Below, one piece after another: positions 5,573 to 13,595 of a DNA stretch of 27,389 bases (within the stretch, counting starts at the first letter, position 1; each line of letters opens with the position of its first letter). Source of the DNA: a virus; IMG/VR virus record IMGVR_UViG_3300043172_000650, positions 1-27,389 of that record; one strand, given 5' to 3'. Made by a program: the position numbers and the translations under genes. The notes beneath the pieces are model-generated. The model did not search any database and had not been told where the DNA came from. It was given only the letters and a program-made list of their open reading frames with translations.

Positions 5573-7509
5573 GCTTGTCCGCTCAGTACCAGCAGCAGGT
5601 GGGTGGGCTCAATGAGCCGACGCTACACCAGCGTGCAAGGATGCAAGCGCCGCCGCAGCCGAGCCTGCGCGACGACTTCAAGCGGATCAACGCGCTGCTT
5701 CGCATCGTGACTACCGAGACCGTGACGCAGCCGCACCAGATGGCAGCGATGGGGATGAGCCTGCCCGAGACGATGCGGCACATGGGCAGCGAGGCCTTGC
5801 GCGAGATACGCACAGGTGAGTACGGCAGCCCAGTCGAGGCCGGCAAGCAGGCGCTCGTCAAGTTCGGCGGTGAGTTTGAATCCAACTTGCAACGTATTCC
5901 AGGTGGCGAGTGGGCATCGGATGCGCTCGAAGGCGCTGCGCAGTACGCCGATGAGGCGGGTGTTGGTGGGGTGGGTCAGTTCGCTGCGGCGATGGTGGCG
6001 CCCGGCGTCCCGGTCAGCAAGACAGCCAAGGCGGGCAAGCTCTTCCGCGAGACGGGGCTCGAAGGCATCCCGAAGTACGGCAAGCAGGCCCAGATCAAGG
6101 ACGTCCCGCGCATGAACAAGGTGCAGGCTGCCGAGCAGCAGCGGGTCGACGACATCGTCGAGTCCCAGCTCCCCGACGCACGCGCACGCATGGAGCGCGG
6201 CATGCAAGAGGGGCTCGAATGGTACAACCTTGAGCCGCTCTACGAGGGCGTTGTTGCCGAGCTGGGCGAGGAGGGTGCGAAGAGCTGGCTCGAAGGCTTC
6301 GCCGCACGCATGGGTCCGACTTCCTCGGGCTCGCGAGTGCCGCATAACGTGTCGCGTGGCATGTGGGCTCAGAACGTGGCGCAAGCGGGCGACGACATTC
6401 GCCTGCTCGATCCCAGCAACGTGAAGCCGTGGAGTGCGCAAGGCCACATGCGCTACTACAACGCGATGCTCCCGGCCCTGGGCCGCATTCAAGACTTCGA
6501 GCAGGCCGGCAAGAGTGCGCTGTCTGCGATGGATCCACGCGACGCCTTCAAGATCAGGCGCTACAGCGAATCGATTGCCGGCAACTACCAGAACGTGCCG
6601 CCCGACATGCACATGACCCGGCAGTTCTTCGGCAAGGATATGCCGAGCGCATACGAGCAGCGTGCGATCGAGAACATCCACCAGAACGTGCTCGGTCCCG
6701 AGTACGGCCTGCCGCCCAGCCAGTCGATGGCCGCGCAGTGGGTGGGTGGCGCTGGGCTGACGAACATCGACGACACGCGTCCGCTGATGCAGATCGTGAA
6801 CGAGCAGATCTCGAAGGGCGCGCAGTCAATGGGTCTCGACGAGGCCGAGTACTTCCGGCGCATGGTTCACGGCGAGTTGCCGGTAGGTGCGAAGCGGATG
6901 ACTCAGCTGCCGCAGGGCAAGGGCTACCGGCTCCAGTCTGCAACGCCTACGGAATTCGTCGCCGCTCGAGATGCGTTTGCCGCGCAGTCTCAGTACGGCA
7001 GCTTCCTCAGTGACCTAACACCCGCCCAGCTCCTGGATTCCCAGTCGATGTCGTTCCTCGATGACACTGGCACAGTGGGCTACACGATTGGGCGTGACGG
7101 CACGCTGAACAACCTCTTCAATAACTCCGGCCGTCGTGGTGCAGGCCGGCGCGCAGTCGAGCATGCGATCGAGCAGGGTGCAGTGCGGCTCGACAACTTC
7201 GATGGGTTCTTGACGGACCTCTACACGCGGCACGGATTCGTCGAGACGAGCCGGATGAAGTTCTCCGATGAGTTCGCACCGCCGAACTGGAACTACGCCG
7301 AGCACAAAAGGCCTGATGTGGTTGAGATGGCGCTCGACAGCACGCGGCGCCGGAAGACTCACGGGGTCGAGACGGTGGACGTCAAGGTGCCGGTGGCGGA
7401 TGCCATCAGGGCCGACGCGAAGCAGGCCAAGATGCTGGGCGAGTCGCGCAAGGCCCGAGGCCGCAAGCTGGGCAAGCGCAAGCGGCTGACTGCGAAGGGA
7501 GGCCGGTAG
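5569..7509 (+). CDS. Large candidate ejected/polyvalent protein with GNAT-like C-terminal domain
   Basis: 646 aa from a GTG overlapping the previous stop. Residues 1-170 are helical with a hydrophobic stretch (VGGVGQFAAAMVAPGVPVS near 133-150). Residues 190-400 form a phage-type domain (EGLEWYNLEPLYEGVVAELG, then SWLEGFAARMGPTSSGSRV). Residues about 460-588 look like a GNAT fold: VGYTIGRDGTLNNLFNNSG, then GAGRRAVEHAIEQGAVRLDN, then TDLYTRHGFVETSRMKFSDE and PDVVEM. The last 50 residues are very basic. GNAT domains transfer acyl groups from acyl-CoA. Neighbours suggest it may travel in the virion and act in the host cell, or act on virion proteins; both are inference. Confidence 0.75.
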   Translation: MSLSAQYQQQVGGLNEPTLHQRARMQAPPQPSLRDDFKRINALLRIVTTETVTQPHQMAAMGMSLPETMRHMGSEALREIRTGEYGSPVEAGKQALVKFGGEFESNLQRIPGGEWASDALEGAAQYADEAGVGGVGQFAAAMVAPGVPVSKTAKAGKLFRETGLEGIPKYGKQAQIKDVPRMNKVQAAEQQRVDDIVESQLPDARARMERGMQEGLEWYNLEPLYEGVVAELGEEGAKSWLEGFAARMGPTSSGSRVPHNVSRGMWAQNVAQAGDDIRLLDPSNVKPWSAQGHMRYYNAMLPALGRIQDFEQAGKSALSAMDPRDAFKIRRYSESIAGNYQNVPPDMHMTRQFFGKDMPSAYEQRAIENIHQNVLGPEYGLPPSQSMAAQWVGGAGLTNIDDTRPLMQIVNEQISKGAQSMGLDEAEYFRRMVHGELPVGAKRMTQLPQGKGYRLQSATPTEFVAARDAFAAQSQYGSFLSDLTPAQLLDSQSMSFLDDTGTVGYTIGRDGTLNNLFNNSGRRGAGRRAVEHAIEQGAVRLDNFDGFLTDLYTRHGFVETSRMKFSDEFAPPNWNYAEHKRPDVVEMALDSTRRRKTHGVETVDVKVPVADAIRADAKQAKMLGESRKARGRKLGKRKRLTAKGGR

Positions 7510-7871
7510 TGGGCATCGCTGAAGACCGCCGCAAGCGTGCGGCAGCAGCTGCGAAGACCGCCGATGCGCCCCCCGCTCGCGGGCAGGAGAGCCTGAATCG
7601 CTACATGGGCGAGGACAAGTATCTGATTCGCCCGCCGAAGCGGAAGCGAGAAGAGCAGCGCAGTGGCGCATACGATGACGACCCCGACAACCCCGGTGAG
7701 ATCATCATCAACTGGGACTACGACGATGGGGGTGGTGAGACGTTGCGACAGTTTCATGCGAACTCGTTGGCTCGGATGACCGAGCGAAACGGGGGCGAGT
7801 GGATGGAGGAAAACAGAAGCAGGCTTGACAACGAATTCAAGTCCATGCTGGTCCGGGGTCTTCTGACATGA
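7509..7871 (+). CDS. Hypothetical protein with acidic centre
   Basis: 120 aa from a GTG sharing a base with the previous stop. It starts with a basic Ala-rich helix (DRRKRAAAAAKTADAPPARG), then RPPKRKREEQRSGAYDDDPD and a run of Asp residues (NWDYDDGGGE), and ends in a helix (NEFKSMLVRGLLT). No recognised family. It couples to the membrane protein at 7868. Confidence 0.65.
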   Translation: MGIAEDRRKRAAAAAKTADAPPARGQESLNRYMGEDKYLIRPPKRKREEQRSGAYDDDPDNPGEIIINWDYDDGGGETLRQFHANSLARMTERNGGEWMEENRSRLDNEFKSMLVRGLLT

Positions 7872-8263
7872 ATGAGCCTTTGCAAGAGGTAATTGTGCAT
7901 ATACCACCGATGTTGAGCTGGGCTGCAGGTGTAATGGCTGTTGCGATAGTGGGTATTCTTGCGAGGATCGAGATTCTTCATTCGGGCATGGCCAAGGCGC
8001 TTACGCGTCAGTCTGATGTACTGGACTCACTCCAGAGACTCGAAACCATGCACGAGCACCCCGACGACTACAACTTCGGGACGAGCGACACGAACAAGAT
8101 GATGATCGCACTCGGGAACAACTGCGAGCAGGTTTGCAAGCGTCACGGTCAAGTGCTCTACGCAATAGAGCGTCTGGCATCGCTCATCGCCTACGACATC
8201 GAGCAGAGGACAGGCAAGCGCCCGCCGCCCATGCCGATGAAGGCAGAGGATACAAAGGTATGA
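7868..8263 (+). CDS. Single-pass membrane protein, lysis-associated (holin or i-spanin candidate)
   Basis: 131 aa. One clear membrane segment at about residues 14-33 (PMLSWAAGVMAVAIVGILAR) is followed by a hydrophilic, helical region and a Pro-rich tail (TGKRPPPMPMK). The C-terminal part, with a helix before a xxQTGKxPPP motif, resembles small phage proteins often found beside endolysins. The start overlaps the preceding stop, and its own stop overlaps the endolysin start. Position argues for a lysis role; the single membrane pass would fit a class III holin-like protein or an inner-membrane spanin. The choice is not resolved. Confidence 0.65.
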   Translation: MNEPLQEVIVHIPPMLSWAAGVMAVAIVGILARIEILHSGMAKALTRQSDVLDSLQRLETMHEHPDDYNFGTSDTNKMMIALGNNCEQVCKRHGQVLYAIERLASLIAYDIEQRTGKRPPPMPMKAEDTKV

Positions 8264-8598
8264 AACTCGGGGCCAAACAGGAGCTGTTCGCATCGCTGCT
8301 GGTAGAGCTGATTGCCTTTGCGATTGCGCTGGGGCACGGAGTCAGGCCCAAGGAGCTGCTGCGAACCAAGGAGCAGGCGGCCCTGTACGCGGCACGCGGC
8401 ACCGGCATCCCGAACTCGCTGCACTGCAAGGGGCTCGCGATTGATCTGGTGCTGACCGAGGCCGGCGTTCCGCTGTGGTCGACTGAGCAGTACACGGAAC
8501 TCGGCGAGTTCTGGGAAGGGCTCGACGACCTGTGCAGCTGGGGCGGACGCTTCGGAGATGGTATGCACTTCAGTGTGATGCATCGAGGTGTCCGATGA
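8260..8598 (+). CDS. M15-family peptidase endolysin (VanY / L-Ala-D-Glu peptidase type)
   Basis: 112 aa from ATG 8260; the upstream in-frame extension is shadow. The fold signature is clear: SLHCKGLAIDLVL gives zinc ligands H55 and D62, FWEGLDDLCSWGGRFGDGMH gives the second part, with H103 as the third ligand and the WGGRFxDGxHF motif typical of T5-type and related M15 endolysins. The length is that of a single catalytic domain without a cell-wall-binding module, as usual for phages of Gram-negative bacteria. It would cleave peptide crosslinks of peptidoglycan. No signal peptide is seen, so it needs the neighbouring membrane protein or another holin for release. Confidence 0.9.
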   Translation: MKLGAKQELFASLLVELIAFAIALGHGVRPKELLRTKEQAALYAARGTGIPNSLHCKGLAIDLVLTEAGVPLWSTEQYTELGEFWEGLDDLCSWGGRFGDGMHFSVMHRGVR

Positions 8599-8888
8599 TC
8601 GAGTGGCTCGAAGACTGGGGCTGGATGGCCGCTTTCTTGCTGGCGCTGGTGTTGATGTGGAGCTTGGGCTGTGCGGTTGCCAGCTTGGAGCGCTACGACC
8701 CGGCGACGGGCGAGAAGATCTGCGACATCTGGAGCGGCGTCGTTGGTACGGGAGAGACGGAGCAAGTGACGAATGCTTGCGGCGACTACGGCTACTCGAC
8801 CAAGGACACTGGCATCAGTGACAACGGCAAGGCCGCTCTCGGCATGGTTGCAGAGGGCGCGGCACGCGGCATCATGCCGTTGCCATGA
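8595..8888 (+). CDS. Lipoprotein-like membrane protein (o-spanin candidate)
   Basis: 97 aa from ATG 8595, overlapping the endolysin stop; the open frame upstream is shadow. The N-terminus has a hydrophobic helix (MAAFLLALVLMWSLGC, residues 11-26) ending in a cysteine, resembling a lipobox although the residues before Cys (Ser-Leu-Gly) do not fit the consensus order well. The mature part is short and polar (RYDPATGEKICDIWSGVVG, then ACGDYGYSTKD). Located directly after the endolysin, an outer-membrane spanin is a reasonable guess; a plain membrane protein is the alternative. Confidence 0.6.
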   Translation: MIEWLEDWGWMAAFLLALVLMWSLGCAVASLERYDPATGEKICDIWSGVVGTGETEQVTNACGDYGYSTKDTGISDNGKAALGMVAEGAARGIMPLP

Positions 8889-8905
8889 AGACATAGGAGA
8901 GTGAA

Positions 8906-9187
8906 ATGGGAAACTTCCCGAAGAGTGCGTTGAAGGGCCGGAAAGGTGTCGGCCACTACGACAACAACAAGGGCACGTACTACGGCCCCGAGCCCACCGA
9001 CACGGGCAAGGGTGGCCCGAAGGCCGCGCCCAATGGCGGCGGCGTTCGTTCGCTGGACATTCCCGACAGCAAGGTGCCCCGCAGCAAGGGTGCTCCCGTG
9101 GAGCAGAGCGGTTCGTTGGGTATTCCGACATCGAAGATGCCTCGGCAGGTACGTGGCCGTGCGCAAAATGAGCCGCATCTGCGGTAG
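8906..9187 (+). CDS. Small basic low-complexity protein with internal repeat
   Basis: 93 aa with AGGAG at 8896-8900 five bases before ATG. The product is Gly/Lys/Pro rich and probably unstructured. It holds two copies of an 11-residue unit: SLDIPDSKVPR and SLGIPTSKMPR, about 20 residues apart. No recognised family. It belongs to a group of small basic proteins in this phage (2453, 2684, 9200, 11041). Lies between lysis and packaging genes. Confidence 0.65.
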   Translation: MGNFPKSALKGRKGVGHYDNNKGTYYGPEPTDTGKGGPKAAPNGGGVRSLDIPDSKVPRSKGAPVEQSGSLGIPTSKMPRQVRGRAQNEPHLR

Positions 9188-9199
9188 GAAGGGGACACG

Positions 9200-9526
9200 A
9201 TGCTGACAGACAGTGAGCTGGGGGTGAAGATCAAAGAGATCTTCCACTCCCCGATGACATGGCAGGGGCAGTCGGCTGCAATCCAGGCGCTCAAGCCTGA
9301 GTGCGGCGACATGCCCGACGAGAACACCATCGGGAGTCGCGCACGCAACGCGAGCTTGCTTGCGAAGCAGGCTGCCGAGAACGATACCAAGAAGGCGCAT
9401 CGCACTGCCCCTGGCCGTAAGCCCGAGCTGCGCGATCCGCCTCGCTACGTTGAGGACAAGGCCGAAGAGCCGAAGCCGAAACGGAAGACGTTCAGCAGCA
9501 AGAAGGCGACACGAAAGAAGGCATGA
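9200..9526 (+). CDS. Small protein upstream of terminase large subunit
   Basis: 108 aa, ATG 9200 after AGGAAGGGG. The N-terminal half has helices (SELGVKIKEIFHSP, SAAIQALKPECG, ASLLAKQAAEND); the C-terminal third is strongly basic (KPKRKTFSSKKATRKKA). Its stop overlaps the ATG of the terminase. Position immediately before terL is where a small terminase subunit would be expected, and a helical body plus basic tail does not exclude it, but no small-terminase motif is recognised. Confidence 0.65.
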   Translation: MLTDSELGVKIKEIFHSPMTWQGQSAAIQALKPECGDMPDENTIGSRARNASLLAKQAAENDTKKAHRTAPGRKPELRDPPRYVEDKAEEPKPKRKTFSSKKATRKKA

Positions 9527-10965
9527 GCGAAGCGATCAACACAGAAGGCGCGGCTGCTTTGGTGGAGCGGTGCCGGAAGGATCCCGAGTTCTTCGTTCGC
9601 GAGGTGCTCGGCGATGACCCGTGGGAGCAGCAGGTTGCGATCATGGAGTCGATCCGAGACAACCGCGTCACGGCAGTGCCGAGCTGCCACAGTAGCGGCA
9701 AGAGCTGGACCGCAGGGCGCATTGCGCTGTGGTTCGCGTTCAGTCACCACGGCTCGAAGGTGATCACCACCGCTCCCACCGAGCGGCAGGTGAAGGGTGT
9801 GCTGTGGGGCGAGATCCTGCGAGCGCACAAGAGCGCGAAGCTCCCGCTGGGTGGCGAGCCGACGGCGATGCAGCTCAAGCTCGATGCCGACTGGTGGATC
9901 TGGGGGTTTACGGCTCCCGACTGGGACGAGTCCCGCTTCCAAGGCTTCCACGCCCCCCATATTCTGGTGATCGTGGACGAGGCCAGCGGCATATCTAGCG
10001 CGCTGATGGATCAGATCGACTCGCTCTTGGCCGGGGGTCACGCCCGCAAGCTCCTGATCGGAAACCCGGTGATTGCCGGGTGCTCATTCCAGCGCGACTG
10101 CGAGAGCGGCGAGGTCCACACGATTCCGATTGCCGCGTGGGACACGCCGAACTTCTTGGCCTTTGACATCACGGAAGACGACATGGTGAGCGGCGAGTGG
10201 CGCCGCAAGGTGAAGGAGGATGAGTACCCGCACCCCGAGCTGATCAGCCCCGAGTGGGTCGCTGAGCGGTTGGAGCTCTGGGGCGTCGACTCCTCGGCGT
10301 GGCAGAGTCGTATTCGAGGCGAGTTCCCCAGTGTAGTCGAGGGCGCGTACTACGGTGAGCTGCTCGCCAAGGCCAAGGAAGAGGGCCGCATCGGAAGCGT
10401 ACCTTACGATGAGTCGAAGCTTGTTACGACCGCGTGGGACATCGGCGTGCGCGATCCGACTGCAATCTGGTTCTACCAGACGCATGGTAACAACCTACAC
10501 ATCATCGACTACTACGAGGCCACGGGTGTAGGCCTGCCGCATTACGTGAAGGTATTGCAGAACAAGGGCTACACGTACCGAGAGCACATTGCGCCGAATG
10601 ACATGAAGGTTCGCGACTGGTCGAATGGCGCGCTTGCGCGTACAACCGTCGCGCAGGAGCTGGGTATCACCTTCCGTGTCCTCGACCGCATCTTGGTCAG
10701 GATGGGCACCGAGGTGGCCGAAGGTATCGACGCTGTTAGACGGGTTCTCCCGCGCTGCCATTTCGACGAAGCGAACTGCAGAGAGGGTATTTCTGCACTC
10801 GAAAACTATAAGCGAAAGCGAAACAGGAGCACGGGAGAACTCACAGATACCCCGGATCACAACTGGGCCAGCCACGGAGCAGATGGGTTCCGGTACCTTG
10901 CTCTAGGAGTCAGGCAGGTGGCAAAGATCACCCGCCCGACGCAGAACACGCGATGGGTTGTGTAA
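9523..10965 (+). CDS. terL: Terminase large subunit
   Basis: 480 aa. The ATPase part has Walker A PSCHSSGKS (53-61), Walker B ILVIVDEAS (147-155) and the coupling motif GNP (180-182). The RNase H-like nuclease part begins TTAWDIGVRDPTAIWFY with candidate metal ligands D305 and D310, followed by the strand NLHIIDYYE (D329) and a C-terminal DHNWASHGADGFRYLALG segment typical of terminases. By family it pumps phage DNA into the prohead through the portal and cuts the concatemer. The start overlaps the upstream gene's stop (ATGA), and the small ORF at 10965 overlaps its own stop. Confidence 0.93.
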   Translation: MSEAINTEGAAALVERCRKDPEFFVREVLGDDPWEQQVAIMESIRDNRVTAVPSCHSSGKSWTAGRIALWFAFSHHGSKVITTAPTERQVKGVLWGEILRAHKSAKLPLGGEPTAMQLKLDADWWIWGFTAPDWDESRFQGFHAPHILVIVDEASGISSALMDQIDSLLAGGHARKLLIGNPVIAGCSFQRDCESGEVHTIPIAAWDTPNFLAFDITEDDMVSGEWRRKVKEDEYPHPELISPEWVAERLELWGVDSSAWQSRIRGEFPSVVEGAYYGELLAKAKEEGRIGSVPYDESKLVTTAWDIGVRDPTAIWFYQTHGNNLHIIDYYEATGVGLPHYVKVLQNKGYTYREHIAPNDMKVRDWSNGALARTTVAQELGITFRVLDRILVRMGTEVAEGIDAVRRVLPRCHFDEANCREGISALENYKRKRNRSTGELTDTPDHNWASHGADGFRYLALGVRQVAKITRPTQNTRWVV

Positions 10966-11201
10966 TGGGTTTCTTGGAAGTGTTTTACGAACTTGAGCGG
11001 CGGGTCGATGCTCTTGAAAAGCAAGTAAAGGAGATTCATGATGGCAAGGATCAAGACAAGAGAGACAACGGGCAAGGGCTTCAAGCATCGGGACCAGGGC
11101 GAGGGTCCGAGCAACCCGATGCCCAAGAAGATGTCTGCGAAGGCAGTAAACCGCAAAAGCGTGGCAAAGCGGGCCGGAAAGCCGATGCCTCGCACCACTA
11201 G
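10965..11201 (+). CDS. Small coiled-coil protein overlapping the next gene
   Basis: 78 aa from ATG 10965, which overlaps the terL stop. The first 30 residues form a convincing amphipathic coiled coil (FLEVFYELERRVDALEKQVK). From residue 26 on, the sequence is Gly/Gln/Lys/Asp rich with a basic end. It overlaps the 11041 ORF in another frame for about 160 bases, so its tail may be constrained by that gene or the frame may simply run on by chance. The coupling to terL and the heptad pattern favour a real gene. Confidence 0.5.
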   Translation: MGFLEVFYELERRVDALEKQVKEIHDGKDQDKRDNGQGLQASGPGRGSEQPDAQEDVCEGSKPQKRGKAGRKADASHH

Positions 11202-11235
11202 CGGTTCGACGTTCAAGAGAACTTCGGGAGCTTAG
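11041..11235 (+). CDS. Small very basic protein
   Basis: 64 aa starting MARIKTRETTGKGFKHRDQG; AAAGGAG at 11027-11033 is seven bases before ATG 11041 (an adjacent ATG at 11038 is possible). It is Lys/Arg/Ser/Pro rich (NPMPKKMSAKAVNRKSVAKR) and shares an MPKK unit after a GP-S/N-P stretch with the 2453 product. Codons mostly end in G or C as in the surrounding genes, supporting coding. Probably a nucleic-acid-binding or virion-associated small protein, by composition only. Confidence 0.6.
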   Translation: MARIKTRETTGKGFKHRDQGEGPSNPMPKKMSAKAVNRKSVAKRAGKPMPRTTSGSTFKRTSGA

Positions 11236-11244
11236 GAGGCAAAC

Positions 11245-13584
11245 GTGGGCGCACAGGATCCCAGAGAACTCATCCAGCAGCGAGGCGAGGCCGAGTCAGG
11301 CCCTCGCGACGGGCAGACGGGCACGCGTGCTCCCGATGGCCCCGCACCCTTGCGCCATGACGATGCGGTTGAGTTCCCGAGCATGGCCGGGGTGGATGCT
11401 GCCGAGCCCGCGCTCTCGGACTACCCCGAGGACGATCAGCCCGAGGCGCCCTACACATCTGGCAGTACCCGCATGGGTCACAAGATGTCGAAGAACGAGA
11501 TGCTCTCTATCGTGCAGCGCGAGTTGGATAGCAGCCTCGGATGGACGGGTACGCGGCTCAGTGAGGCGCGGCGCGTAAACTTGCAGCAGTATTTCAGCAA
11601 TCCGCGTGGCGACGAGCGCGAAGGCAGAAGCCAGGTGGTCACGCGTGATGTCTTCGAGCAGGTGGAGTGGCTACTTCCGCAGCTGATGGAGATCTTCACC
11701 AGCGGCCCCGAGGTGGCGCAGTTCATTGGAACCAACGACGACGATGAGCCCGCGGCAGAGCAGGCCACCGCTGCGGTCAATTACATCTTCAGACAAGAGA
11801 ACGGCTTCATGGTGCTCTACACCATGTTCAAGGATGCGCTGATCCAGAAGAATGGAATCGTGAAGGCAACGTGGGAAGAGGATGCGAGAGCCACATTCGA
11901 GAGCTACGAAGGCAAGAACATCATCGACCTGACAGGACTGGCCGAGGATCAGGAGTTCGAGATCACGGCCATCACGGCGTGGCATGAGCAGAACGGCGAG
12001 CGAGAGATACTCGACCAAGAGTCGGCGCTGCCCGAGAACCATGACCCGATGGCGGTGAAGTACGACATCGAGGGCACGCGGATCAAGCGCGACGGGAAGG
12101 TGGTGCTGGAAAACATCCCGCCCGAAGAGTTCATCATTAACCGCGATGCGCGAGGGCTCAAGGATCCGACATGCCGATTCGTGGGGCACCGCGTGCGCGC
12201 CAGCGAGTCGCTCCTAATCGCGTGGGGATTCCCGGCAGACTTGGTGAAGCGATTGCCGGGTTCGCAAGCGGTCTACACCACCGATCAGGACACGATCATT
12301 CGCTCCAGCCAGGATGATTCGTATCCCCTGGTCTACTCGTACCGCTCGGACTCCGAGCGAACGATCTACATCAACGACTCCTACGTCCTGATGGACACGG
12401 ACGGCGACGGGATCAGCGAGTGGTGGCACATCGTCACGGGTGGGGATTACGCTCAGGAACTCCTCTCGGCTGAGCCTTGCAGCGGGCATCCTTTCTACTC
12501 GGTGACGCCGATTCCGATCCCGCATCGCTTCTATGGCTTGAGCCTCGGCGATGTTACGGGCGACTTGCAGGAGATCAACACCACACTGTGGCGGCAGCTA
12601 CTCAACTGCGCCTACCTTGCGACCGACCCGCGCAACATCGTTACGTGTCAGGGAATTGGCGAAGAGGCCACTCCCATGGTGAATCTGGATCAGCTGCTCA
12701 ACGCCGCCCCTGGCGGCTACATCGAAGAGTACCAGCAAGGTGCTCTGCGACCTTACGAGCAGAAGAACAACATGATGGAAATCATGCCGGCGCTTGAGAT
12801 GCACAACAAGATGAAGGAAGCGCGCACGGGTATTAGTCCAGATGCAATGGGAATCAACCCGGAATCCATCAGCAAGCATGTGTTGGGGACGATGGTGCAG
12901 ACGAGTGCGGCGGCTATGCGGACTTCGCTCTACGCACGCATCTTTGCCGACACGGGCGTGAGGGACTTGTTCCAAGGAATCTACAGCCTGCTGCTGCGGC
13001 ACCACAGTGCCCCGATGATGGTGCGACTCAATGACAAGTACGTGCAGGTGGACCCGACGACATGGTCGACCAACATGGATTGTCAGGTCACAGTGGCACT
13101 CGGGCACGGTAGCCGGATGGAGAAGGGGATGAACCTCCAGACGATCGTCTCCGTGCAGAAGGAGCTGAACGAATCTGGCTGGGGCAACATGGCGACACAG
13201 GACAATGTCTTCAACACCGTGACGGACTTGGTCGAGGCTTTGGGATTCCGCGAGGCCAGCAAGTTTTTCACGGATCCGAAGACGAACGCTCCGACAGAAC
13301 CTGCCCCCGACCCGGCACAGCTGGCGATTGAGGAGCAGGGCAAGATCGAGTGGGCGAAGCTGGAACTGAAGCGGCAGGAGCAAGAGACCGATCGAATGAC
13401 GCTGGGCCTCGACATCAAGAAAGAAGAGCACCGGCACGAGGAGAAAATCCAGGAGCTTCGAGCAGGCGGTCAGCCTTACGAGGCTGAGACCGACCTGCCC
13501 TACGAGATGGACATTCCGGCTGCAAACCCGCTGCCTGAAACCCAACTGCCCGCTGACGATTCAGCGGCAGAGCCCACGCAATAA
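11245..13584 (+). CDS. Portal protein, P22-like
   Basis: 779 aa from GTG 11245 with AGGAGG at 11234-11239. The first 80 residues are polar and probably disordered. The portal body starts with NEMLSIVQRELDSSLGWTGT and contains the typical VVTRDVFEQVEWLLPQLMEI region, GFMVLYTMFKDALIQKNGIV and, later, GDVTGDLQEINTTLWRQLLN, as in P22-type portals of podoviruses. A coiled-coil tail (WAKLELKRQEQETDRMTLGL) and an acidic Pro-rich end follow. Twelve copies would form the head vertex ring through which the terminase packages DNA. The length agrees with P22-like portals (about 700-800 aa). Confidence 0.9.
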   Translation: MGAQDPRELIQQRGEAESGPRDGQTGTRAPDGPAPLRHDDAVEFPSMAGVDAAEPALSDYPEDDQPEAPYTSGSTRMGHKMSKNEMLSIVQRELDSSLGWTGTRLSEARRVNLQQYFSNPRGDEREGRSQVVTRDVFEQVEWLLPQLMEIFTSGPEVAQFIGTNDDDEPAAEQATAAVNYIFRQENGFMVLYTMFKDALIQKNGIVKATWEEDARATFESYEGKNIIDLTGLAEDQEFEITAITAWHEQNGEREILDQESALPENHDPMAVKYDIEGTRIKRDGKVVLENIPPEEFIINRDARGLKDPTCRFVGHRVRASESLLIAWGFPADLVKRLPGSQAVYTTDQDTIIRSSQDDSYPLVYSYRSDSERTIYINDSYVLMDTDGDGISEWWHIVTGGDYAQELLSAEPCSGHPFYSVTPIPIPHRFYGLSLGDVTGDLQEINTTLWRQLLNCAYLATDPRNIVTCQGIGEEATPMVNLDQLLNAAPGGYIEEYQQGALRPYEQKNNMMEIMPALEMHNKMKEARTGISPDAMGINPESISKHVLGTMVQTSAAAMRTSLYARIFADTGVRDLFQGIYSLLLRHHSAPMMVRLNDKYVQVDPTTWSTNMDCQVTVALGHGSRMEKGMNLQTIVSVQKELNESGWGNMATQDNVFNTVTDLVEALGFREASKFFTDPKTNAPTEPAPDPAQLAIEEQGKIEWAKLELKRQEQETDRMTLGLDIKKEEHRHEEKIQELRAGGQPYEAETDLPYEMDIPAANPLPETQLPADDSAAEPTQ

Positions 13585-13595
13585 AGGAGAACGAG

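Noticed and set aside
5623-6681. 352-aa - strand open frame
   Set aside because: Lies fully inside the 646-aa gene, has no ribosome site or motif and shadow-like composition (His/Arg/Leu rich).
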